A DNA stretch of 6,831 nt, taken from an uncultured Muribaculaceae bacterium. Its GTDB lineage: Bacteria > Bacteroidota > Bacteroidia > Bacteroidales > Muribaculaceae. The stretch spans positions 1 to 6,831 of the forward strand of contig CAJTOB010000080.1 of assembly GCA_910578035.1 (NCBI GenBank), written 5' to 3'. A program made the translations under genes and the position numbers. Shown piece after piece: positions 1-4,537 of the stretch; position 1 is the first letter of the stretch, and every line of letters starts with the position of its first letter. A model generated the notes under the pieces. That model was not told where the DNA came from, did not search any database, and saw only the letters and a program-made list of their open reading frames with translations.

Positions 1-225
1 TCATCTTCCGCCTGTGCAATATATATGCCTAAACACAGGTTTATTACCATGCACCTATGCGAACCCCACTTTAAAGTTGACAAATCGCAGAAAAACGCAG
101 AAGATTAGGATGTTATGTTCATCGGCGTTGTCATCGTGAACAAACTGTTCACGATTTTAGCTGTTCACGAATTGTACACCCCCATACCTCACAATGTTCA
201 CGATTCTGCCGGATAGAGATATTAC
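1..225. other. Intergenic region with no convincing gene
   Basis: No recognisable gene is seen. Two plus-strand frames are open from the left edge, one to a TAG at 106-108 and one to a TGA at 137-139. Either could in principle be the tail of an upstream gene, but neither translation resembles a family I know. A short direct repeat CGCAGAA occurs at 86-92 and 96-102, exactly 10 bp apart. The right part (134-203) holds the TGTTCACGA cluster listed separately. No TAnnTTTG promoter box was found on either strand here. Confidence 0.5.
134..203. repeat. Cluster of four TGTTCACGA 9-mers (possible multi-site operator)
   Basis: The 9-mer TGTTCACGA occurs exactly at 146-154, 162-170 and 195-203, and as its reverse complement TCGTGAACA at 134-142. 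The first two copies form a perfect inverted repeat with 9-bp arms and a 3-bp spacer (134-154). Start-to-start distances of the direct copies are 16 and 33 bp. A degenerate copy, TTGTACAC, lies at 172-179. Four exact 9-mers within 70 bp are not expected by chance. The arrangement resembles a cluster of binding sites for a dimeric regulator, but I do not recognise the motif. It does not match the DnaA box, and no gene start lies immediately next to it in this window, so a repeat-element remnant is also possible. Confidence 0.6.
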
Positions 226-260
226 AAAAATCGCTGAAACCGTCTTAGTTTCAGCAATTT
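226..260 (-). terminator. Rho-independent terminator of tRNA-Lys
   Basis: A perfect 8-bp stem, GCTGAAAC (233-240) with GTTTCAGC (248-255), encloses a 7-nt loop. Beyond one mismatch the stem extends by A/T pairs. Read on the minus strand, the hairpin is followed by a T-run (the A-run at 226-230), about 25 nt after the 3' end of tRNA-Lys. The A/T flanks on both sides would also allow function from the plus strand. Confidence 0.8.
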
Positions 261-284
261 GCAGCGTTTTACCGCTTTGTTCTG

Positions 285-357
285 TGATCCGCCTGGGGCT
301 CGAACCCAGGACCCCAACATTAAAAGTGTTGTGCTCTACCAGCTGAGCTAGCGAATC
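285..357 (-). tRNA. tRNA-Lys (anticodon TTT)
   Basis: This 73-nt tRNA folds into a complete cloverleaf on the minus strand. The acceptor stem GATTCGC pairs with GCGGATC (one T-G wobble). The D-arm is GCTC/GAGC, and the anticodon stem CAACA/TGTTG carries the loop CTTTTAA, giving anticodon TTT for lysine AAA/AAG codons. The T-arm is CTGGG/CCCAG with loop TTCGAGC. The discriminator base is A. The CCA end is not encoded (the next bases read CAG), as is usual in Bacteroidota, so it must be added after transcription. The gene has its own promoter at 379-410 and terminator at 226-260, so it is a single-gene unit. It is divergent from the PepSY-like gene. Confidence 0.97.
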
Positions 358-378
358 GGCTTTTCCTTAAAAGCAGTG

Positions 379-410
379 CAAAGGTAGGGGCTTTTTTTGA
401 ACTGTGCAAA
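379..410 (-). promoter_or_regulatory. Bacteroidota-type promoter of tRNA-Lys
   Basis: On the minus strand TTTG (407-410) is followed after exactly 20 nt by TACCTTTG (379-386). This is a full match to the -33 TTTG / -7 TAnnTTTG consensus of the Bacteroidota primary sigma factor. Transcription would begin near 373-376, leaving a leader of roughly 16-19 nt before the mature tRNA. Confidence 0.88.
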
Positions 411-496
411 TTTTTTGCGAAGTTTTTTATGTTAAAAAATCGATATTTTTAAATCGAAGCATACCAAATGTACTTTAAAGGATTTATTTCAAGTGT

Positions 497-528
497 TTTA
501 TAAACATTATGTCGTTCTGCTTGTTTTG
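497..528 (+). promoter_or_regulatory. Weak candidate promoter of the PepSY-like gene
   Basis: TTTA (497-500), 20 nt, then TTGTTTTG (521-528) matches the Bacteroidota consensus with one mismatch in each box. The spacing is correct and would give a leader of about 45 nt. No better plus-strand match was found between 411 and 578, so this is the best candidate rather than a firm call. Confidence 0.3.
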
Positions 529-578
529 AGAGTATGAAAGTGATTTTTTAGCGTCCTATAACATCAAAGAATACTGAT

Positions 579-1019
579 ATGAAAAAAATTTTCTTGATTT
601 TAATTGCAGCCTTAGGTGTTGGAACTGCAACTTATGCGAACGATACCTATGCACATGATGCGTCTGCGCTGCCTCAAGCAGCACAGACAGTAATATCTAA
701 TAACTTCAAAGCAAAAGTAAGTGTCGTAAAGATTGAAAAAGATTTCGGTCGTGTATCTGAATATGATGTCACACTCAACGACGGCAGTGAGATATCGTTC
801 GACCGGCACGGCAACTGGAAAGATATTGAAGTGAACGCATCGAAGAGTGTGCCCTCCTCTATCGTTCCTCAGGGCGTGAAAGACTATGTTTCATCGAAGC
901 ATGCCGGACAGCGTATAGTCGGTATCGAAAAGAAGCGGAACGGCTACGACGTCGAACTTGCCAACGGTGTTGACATAAAGTTCAATAAAGAAGCTCAGTT
1001 TGTGCGTTACGATGACTGA
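579..1019 (+). CDS. Secreted PepSY-like (BLIP-fold type) protein
   Basis: The 146-aa product starts with a clear signal peptide (MKK, hydrophobic stretch 4-19, likely cleavage after TYA at residue 20), so it is exported to the periplasm or beyond. The mature part consists of two similar units, about residues 31-85 and 92-146. Each has a helix-like start (LPQAAQTVI / VPQGVKDYV) followed by beta strands around YDVTLNDGSEISF and YDVELANGVDIKF, with a closing aromatic/acidic strand. This doubled pattern is typical of the PepSY-like family (formerly DUF2874, BLIP-like fold) that is common in Bacteroidota. The role of that family is mostly unknown; binding proteins or ligands, or inhibiting peptidases, are suggested functions. 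No catalytic residues are visible. There is no Shine-Dalgarno sequence in front of the ATG, which is normal for the group. Its last 13 bp overlap the end of the convergent methyltransferase gene. Confidence 0.85.
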   Translation: MKKIFLILIAALGVGTATYANDTYAHDASALPQAAQTVISNNFKAKVSVVKIEKDFGRVSEYDVTLNDGSEISFDRHGNWKDIEVNASKSVPSSIVPQGVKDYVSSKHAGQRIVGIEKKRNGYDVELANGVDIKFNKEAQFVRYDD

Positions 1020-1486
1020 CGCTCTATTTCAAGTAGCTTCTCTTTCCTCTCCAATCCGGCGGCATAGCCGGTCAGATTTCCGTTCTTACTGATTATCCTA
1101 TGGCATGGTACTATTATGATAAACGGATTTCTGGCTACAATTCCGGCAACCGCTCTAACGGCTGAGCCCAACCCGGCTTTTTCTGCAAGTTCAGAATAGC
1201 TGATTGTGGTGCCATAAGGAACAGACAGCATTGCCTTTCTTACGCGAGCAATGTTGGCTGTTTTCGGCGTAGCAAGAGGCAAACAAAAAGTCGGCTCTTT
1301 TCCCGAGAAAAAGACCTTGAGCAAGTCTTTGGCTTTATCTATAAGCGGATGCTCTCCATAAGAAGCATCCGCTTTTATTTCGGAGCCATAGTATTTTTGG
1401 CCTTCAAACCAAAGGCCCGCAACGCAGCCGTCTTTCACAGCTATGGTAATCTCTCCGAGTGGTGAAAAGTATTTTCCGAGTGTCAT
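1007..1486 (-). CDS. ogt: Methylated-DNA--[protein]-cysteine S-methyltransferase
   Basis: This 159-aa protein repairs O6-alkylguanine (and O4-alkylthymine) in DNA by moving the alkyl group onto its own cysteine in a one-time reaction. Residues 1-70 form the variable N-terminal domain. From about residue 78 the conserved DNA-binding/catalytic domain follows: VPYGTTISYSELA (89-101), the helix-turn-helix segment with the base-flipping Arg111 in AVRAVA, Asn120 in RNP, and the active-site PCHR at 127-130 with Cys128 as acceptor. The GYAAGLERKEKLL tail (140-152) closes the domain. Length is normal for the Ogt class, with no Ada N-terminal domain. The usual VW just before the IPYG segment reads VRKAM here, a mild deviation. 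The ATG overlaps the stop of the upstream acetyltransferase gene (ATGA), so the two are probably translationally coupled. The 3' end overlaps the PepSY-like gene by 13 bp. Confidence 0.95.
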   Translation of the reverse strand: MTLGKYFSPLGEITIAVKDGCVAGLWFEGQKYYGSEIKADASYGEHPLIDKAKDLLKVFFSGKEPTFCLPLATPKTANIARVRKAMLSVPYGTTISYSELAEKAGLGSAVRAVAGIVARNPFIIIVPCHRIISKNGNLTGYAAGLERKEKLLEIERQSS

Positions 1487-2052
1487 AATTTTTTAATGAT
1501 ACGAGCTGGGTTACCAGCAGCAACACAATCAGAAGGAATATCTTTAGTAACTACTGATCCGGCCCCAATTACAACCCTGTCGCCAATAGTAACTCCGGGC
1601 ACAATGGTAACCCCTCCGCCAATCCACACGTCATTACCAATCGTCACAGCTTCGGCCCATTCCTGTCTGGACCTACGTTTCTCGGCTTCGATGGGGTGAC
1701 AAGCAGTATATATGCTCACATTCGGCCCGATAAAAGCGTCATCACCAATCGTCACGGGCGCTTCGTCAAGAATCGTAAGGTTGAAATTTGCGAAAAAACG
1801 CTCTCCTATAGATATATTACGTCCGTAATCACACCTGAAAGGCTGGTTGAAATGAAAATCCTCGCCATACCGCCCGAGAAGACTCTTCAATATTTCACGC
1901 TGCCCATCAAGGTCTTCAGGGTCAAGATTATTAAATTTCCAAAGAGCCTTTCGGGTCTGCTTAAGCATCTCTATCAGTTCCGGACAAGCCGCGTCGTAAA
2001 CGCGGCCAGAAATCATATCCGTCCATACGGTCTCAAAATCTTTATTTTCCAT
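1483..2052 (-). CDS. Sugar O-acetyltransferase (maltose/galactoside type, hexapeptide repeat)
   Basis: The 189-aa product belongs to the LacA/Maa branch of the left-handed beta-helix acyltransferases, which move acetyl from acetyl-CoA to a sugar hydroxyl in the cytoplasm. The N-terminal helical 'Mac' segment (about 5-60, with the typical SGRVYDAACPEL) leads into the beta-helix. This carries hexapeptide repeats such as VTIGDDAFIGPNVSI (100-114) and VTIGNDVWIGGGVTI (136-150), and ends with IGAGSVVTKDIP and GNPARI. The catalytic histidine is His119 in TACHP, and the substrate-side motif ANFNLTILD (88-96) is intact. The true sugar substrate cannot be read from sequence; maltose, galactosides or glucose are all possible. 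It is the first gene of a minus-strand operon with the methyltransferase (4-bp ATGA overlap). A -7 box (2071-2078) gives a leader of about 14 nt and there is no Shine-Dalgarno sequence. Confidence 0.93.
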   Translation of the reverse strand: MENKDFETVWTDMISGRVYDAACPELIEMLKQTRKALWKFNNLDPEDLDGQREILKSLLGRYGEDFHFNQPFRCDYGRNISIGERFFANFNLTILDEAPVTIGDDAFIGPNVSIYTACHPIEAEKRRSRQEWAEAVTIGNDVWIGGGVTIVPGVTIGDRVVIGAGSVVTKDIPSDCVAAGNPARIIKKL

Positions 2053-2070
2053 AGTGTAAGTTGATATTCA

Positions 2071-2078
2071 CAAAAGTA
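2071..2078 (-). promoter_or_regulatory. -7 box of the acetyltransferase-methyltransferase operon
   Basis: TACTTTTG on the minus strand fits TAnnTTTG and would place the transcription start near 2066, about 14 nt before the ATG at 2052. A matching -33 TTTG at the expected distance is absent. The upstream half of this promoter would overlap the divergent promoter of the LytTR gene. Confidence 0.6.
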
Positions 2079-2090
2079 CAAAATTTATAC

Positions 2091-2098
2091 TATCTTTG
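2091..2098 (+). promoter_or_regulatory. -7 box of the LytTR-membrane protein operon
   Basis: TATCTTTG fits TAnnTTTG exactly. The -33 box is poor (TTCA at the 20-nt position 2067-2070). Transcription would begin around 2101-2105, only a few bases before the ATG at 2107, so the mRNA would be almost leaderless. This box is the main reason to reject the upstream TTG (2101) as start codon. Confidence 0.65.
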
Positions 2099-2106
2099 CG
2101 TTGAAA

Positions 2107-2469
2107 ATGGAGAAATATCTGCTATTTGCCACATCTTCAGAACTTGTGCGTATTCCGGCTTCCGCTATGGTTTGCGTGACGGCCGACGGTAACTATTCGA
2201 CTATTACTACAGCCGACGGTTCCGATTATACCCTCACCTTGCAGCTGGGCCAGGTAGAACGCCGTATCGCCGAATGTCTCTGTGACGGAGACGGACGGTT
2301 CATACGCATAGGCAAAAGTTTGATTATTAACCGTGAATTTATAATTCATCTGAATATAGGCAGACAACGAATAGTCCTGTCAGACTGCCGCAGTTTCCGT
2401 CGTGATGTATCCGCATCCAAGGAAGCGCTCAAAGCACTCAGAGAACTCATAGAAAAGGAGGCAATATGA
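2107..2469 (+). CDS. Stand-alone LytTR-family DNA-binding regulator
   Basis: The 120-aa product is essentially one LytTR domain, a beta-rich DNA-binding fold used by transcription regulators such as AgrA and LytR. Seen in sequence are the N-terminal VRIPASAMVCVTADGNYSTI (14-33), the helix LGQVERRIAECL (47-58), and the hallmark FIRIGKSLIINREFI (65-79), which corresponds to the 'F.RihrS.lvN...I' signature. A final basic/helical part follows (97-116). There is no receiver domain, so it is not a classical two-component response regulator; any input must come from another protein or ligand. I chose ATG 2107 over the in-frame TTG 2101, because the -7 box ends at 2098 and the TTG would sit at or before the transcription start. 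The stop overlaps the ATG of the membrane protein (ATGA), which makes that gene its likely partner. Target sites are unknown; autoregulation at 2053-2106 is plausible but not shown. Confidence 0.88.
   Translation: MEKYLLFATSSELVRIPASAMVCVTADGNYSTITTADGSDYTLTLQLGQVERRIAECLCDGDGRFIRIGKSLIINREFIIHLNIGRQRIVLSDCRSFRRDVSASKEALKALRELIEKEAI
2454..2461 (+). promoter_or_regulatory. Strong Shine-Dalgarno sequence for the membrane protein
   Basis: AAAGGAGG lies 4 nt before the ATG at 2466, inside the last codons of the LytTR gene. It is close to a perfect anti-16S match. That is unusual in Bacteroidota, where most starts, including the others in this window, have none. Confidence 0.7.
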
Positions 2470-3350
2470 ACCGACACGATATCGATGATGATGAAATAAG
2501 GGTTATTTCATCAAAACAGACTCCGAAAAAATCTCAAAGCACACTACGCCCGAAGAAGAACGTCAGTATTATAGTTTTCTCCGCAATATGCGTTCTGGTG
2601 CTTCTCGTGGTCGGTCTATTTATTAATTATGAACCTGTCGAAGAAGCCATAATACCGACTCCGACAGAAGAGCTACATACACCGACAGAAGAACCCCACC
2701 CCCACTTTCATGATTCTGAACCTGTAGGCGAAGGCCGACAGCCATCAGTCGCCATATCCGACACTATATCAAATGGCGCAAAGCTCACTATAATAGAACC
2801 GCACGATGCTACACCGACATTAAGCGTCGGTCTTGACGCCTTAAAAGATTCCACTGTCATCCTTTTATTTCAGGCTGCCGACGTAAGAGCCGACAACGGA
2901 GAAATCGCCGGGGCATTTGTAGAGCGCGGGCAACTTATCAGCAAGGGCCAGCCAAAATCCGGTTTCTGCGCCATAATTGCCGGCACTCCGATTATAGGAG
3001 TTGCAGCATCAACACCCTATCTTGAGGAAGCTCTCGACACAGAAGGCTATTTCTTTCGCCAATACCCGCTGGTTGTGGCCGGCCAGGTCGTGGAGAACAA
3101 ACCGAAAGGCCGCGCTCACCGCAAAGCCCTTGCCGAAATCGACGGTAAAATAGTTGTAATCATAAGCAAAAACAGGCTCACATTCCACGACTTCTCGCAA
3201 GCACTCGCCGACATCGGTGTAAACAATGCAATTTACCTTGTCGGAGGTGAAAGCTACAGCAAAATCCGAATGAACAGCAGAGAGGTCGTCGAGCACGGCA
3301 AACTACCCGACCCCGCGTCTAAAAACATCAATTTTATAGTCTGGAGATAG
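2466..3350 (+). CDS. Membrane-anchored phosphodiester-glycosidase-like (NAGPA-type) protein
   Basis: The 294-aa product has a cytoplasmic N-terminus (1-32, acidic then basic), one membrane helix (about 34-54), and a Pro/Thr/Glu/His linker (64-84) with two copies of TPTEE(L/P)H. The outer domain spans about 118-294. It resembles the NAGPA/phosphodiester glycosidase family (PF09992): FQAADVRADNGEIAGAFV (135-152), YPLVVAGQVVENK (200-212), the AHRKALAEIDGK segment (217-228, equivalent to 'hpRtaiG...dGk'), and FSQALADIGVNNAIYLVGG (243-261), equivalent to 'lA..l..lGa..AlnLDGGgS'. The Asp of DGGGS is Val here. From memory, related Bacteroidales proteins also carry Val, so this may be a non-catalytic or altered subfamily. 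NAGPA enzymes cleave GlcNAc-phosphodiesters; the substrate here is unknown. Translation is coupled to the LytTR gene (ATGA overlap, strong Shine-Dalgarno), suggesting a shared role, perhaps envelope sensing. The fold assignment is fairly sure, the activity is not. Confidence 0.75.
   Translation: MNRHDIDDDEIRVISSKQTPKKSQSTLRPKKNVSIIVFSAICVLVLLVVGLFINYEPVEEAIIPTPTEELHTPTEEPHPHFHDSEPVGEGRQPSVAISDTISNGAKLTIIEPHDATPTLSVGLDALKDSTVILLFQAADVRADNGEIAGAFVERGQLISKGQPKSGFCAIIAGTPIIGVAASTPYLEEALDTEGYFFRQYPLVVAGQVVENKPKGRAHRKALAEIDGKIVVIISKNRLTFHDFSQALADIGVNNAIYLVGGESYSKIRMNSREVVEHGKLPDPASKNINFIVWR
2658..2699 (+). repeat. In-frame 21-bp tandem repeat in the linker
   Basis: Two adjacent 21-bp units (2658-2678 and 2679-2699) share AC.CCGACAGAAGA and encode TPTEELH and TPTEEPH. 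The following PHFH extends the histidine-rich character. The repeat lies in the probable periplasmic linker next to the membrane helix and may vary in copy number between strains. Confidence 0.7.
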
Positions 3351-3392
3351 CCTGCCGGACATTTCATACATCATACAATACAATTCGTACAT

Positions 3393-3426
3393 CGCCCGAC
3401 AGAATATTTTGCCGGGCGCTTGTTTT
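3393..3426 (+). terminator. Rho-independent-type terminator after the LytTR operon
   Basis: CGCCCG (3393-3398) pairs with CGGGCG (3413-3418). Inside, after one mismatch, CAG can pair with TTG. The downstream run is CTTGTTTT (3419-3426). It lies 43 nt after the stop of the membrane protein and about 35 nt before the next ATG, so it separates the two gene pairs or attenuates read-through. The T-run is interrupted, so termination may be partial. Confidence 0.6.
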
Positions 3427-3438
3427 CTGCCAAATTTG
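3408..3438 (+). promoter_or_regulatory. Candidate promoter of the lipoprotein-TPR operon
   Basis: TTTG (3408-3411), 19 nt, then CAAATTTG (3431-3438) matches the Bacteroidota consensus except for the first base of the -7 box. Transcription would start near 3441-3445, giving a leader under 20 nt. The -33 box lies in the right arm of the preceding terminator hairpin. Confidence 0.45.
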
Positions 3439-3450
3439 CATCACGCAAAT
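3434..3450. promoter_or_regulatory. Inverted repeat overlapping the -7 box (possible operator)
   Basis: ATTTGC (3434-3439) and GCAAAT (3445-3450) form a perfect 6-bp inverted repeat around ATCAC, 10 nt before the ATG at 3461. It covers the end of the candidate -7 box and the start site. It could be a repressor site or a short 5'-end hairpin that affects translation; sequence alone cannot decide. Confidence 0.35.
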
Positions 3451-3460
3451 ACAGCAGTCA

Positions 3461-4537
3461 ATGAAACTGAAATACACTACCCTCATTCTTCTCTTTTACC
3501 TCCTTTCGGCGTCCTGCACTCCCCGGACTCAAACCTCCGGGGAGCCGCACGTAGAAAAAAACGCCGTCTACTATTGGAAAACCGTACTCGCCCTTGACCA
3601 GACATGCTTAGATATAATCAGGAGGCACAACGTCGGTCGGATATATCTCCGCATGTTCGATGTTTCCTTTGACCGCGAAGCTCATAAAACCGAAGAGCGC
3701 ATATACCCGAATGCATCTGTAAAAATCGATTATACAGCTGAAAACATACTCACCGACTCCCTCGACAGAATCGAAATCGTGCCTGTGGTATATATCACAC
3801 TCGATGCGCTCAAATCTATGGAAAATCAGGAAAACGTCCTGGCCGAAAAAATTGTGGAAAGAGTAAGGCGCATGTGCTCATACCACAATCTGCCGGGGGT
3901 GACCGAACTTCAACTGGACTGCGACTGGACAGCCTCTACCCAAGCCCTATTTTTCAGGTTATGCGAATCTGTCAAAGAGCAAATCAAAACAAAAAATCTC
4001 AACTGGGCGCTAAGTTCTACCATTCGCCTTCACCAGCTTCGCGGCGAAGCTCCGCCCGTAGACCGAGGTGTGCTCATGGTGTACAACACCGGCAGTTTCG
4101 ATAGTCCGGATGCTGTCAACTCCATTATTTCTGTAGCCGATGTAGAACCATACGTTCGCCACCTTTCTTCTTATCCACTACACCTGGACGCCGCATATCC
4201 GATATATTCATGGCAACTCATATTCAGAGACCGCAAGTTCATAGGTCTTAGCAACGGAATCAATGTCGCAGACACCACCGCATTTACACACAAAAGCAAC
4301 AACAGCCACATAGCTGCAAGAGATGTGGCACACGGTGAAAGACTGATACTAAAGGGTGACATAATCCGCACTGAAACCTCCGATTACAACAGCATTATGG
4401 CCGTAAAGCGGCTCATAGACCAACGCCTCGACAAACAACCGCACAGCACTATAATCTATCATCTCGATTCCGCAAACATTTCAAAATACTCCGACAATGA
4501 AATCGGCCATATCTTCGCATCTGAGAACCGTCCTTAG
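3461..4537 (+). CDS. Lipoprotein with probable TIM-barrel-like domain, function unknown
   Basis: The 358-aa product has a lipoprotein signal peptide: MKLKY, hydrophobic 6-17, and LLSASC with Cys19 as the lipidated residue. After Cys19 comes TPRTQTS rather than an acidic surface-export signal, so a periplasm-facing anchor is slightly favoured. The mature part alternates predicted strands and helices. YWKTVLALD (38-46), VGRIYLRMFDV (58-68), IEIVPVVYITLD (104-115), ELQLDCDWT (149-157), LNWALSSTIRL (180-190), DRGVLMVYNTG (201-211) and YPLHLDAAYPIYSW (238-251) each look like one beta strand of a barrel ending in polar residues. The acidic pairs Asp153/Asp155, Asp201 and Asp243 are candidate active-site positions. 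The pattern reminds me of DUF3142 and other glycoside-hydrolase-like barrels, but I cannot confirm this. Its last 41 bp overlap the next gene in another frame, so the two products are probably made together. Confidence 0.7.
   Translation: MKLKYTTLILLFYLLSASCTPRTQTSGEPHVEKNAVYYWKTVLALDQTCLDIIRRHNVGRIYLRMFDVSFDREAHKTEERIYPNASVKIDYTAENILTDSLDRIEIVPVVYITLDALKSMENQENVLAEKIVERVRRMCSYHNLPGVTELQLDCDWTASTQALFFRLCESVKEQIKTKNLNWALSSTIRLHQLRGEAPPVDRGVLMVYNTGSFDSPDAVNSIISVADVEPYVRHLSSYPLHLDAAYPIYSWQLIFRDRKFIGLSNGINVADTTAFTHKSNNSHIAARDVAHGERLILKGDIIRTETSDYNSIMAVKRLIDQRLDKQPHSTIIYHLDSANISKYSDNEIGHIFASENRP

Noticed and set aside
134..203. TGTTCACGA cluster as DnaA boxes, an origin or a CRISPR array
   Set aside because: The motif does not match TTATCCACA, there is no dnaA or AT-rich unwinding block, and the copies are too short and unevenly spaced for CRISPR repeats.
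465..472. Second TAnnTTTG-like box (TACATTTG) on the minus strand upstream of tRNA-Lys
   Set aside because: No -33 box lies at the right distance and the region is AT-rich; the promoter at 379-410 matches fully and suits the tRNA better.
1056..1071. CCGGC/GCCGG hairpin after the PepSY-like gene as its terminator
   Set aside because: Only 5 bp, without a T-run, and it falls within conserved codons of the methyltransferase gene (around GYAAG).
1496..2064. Two plus-strand open frames opposite the acetyltransferase gene
   Set aside because: They are mirror frames of the hexapeptide-repeat gene, whose family match and active-site His are clear; the translations have no family features or start signals.
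2101..2106. TTG at 2101 as start of the LytTR gene
   Set aside because: It lies 3 nt after the -7 box and so at or before the likely transcription start; ATG 2107 is the better start and loses no domain residue.
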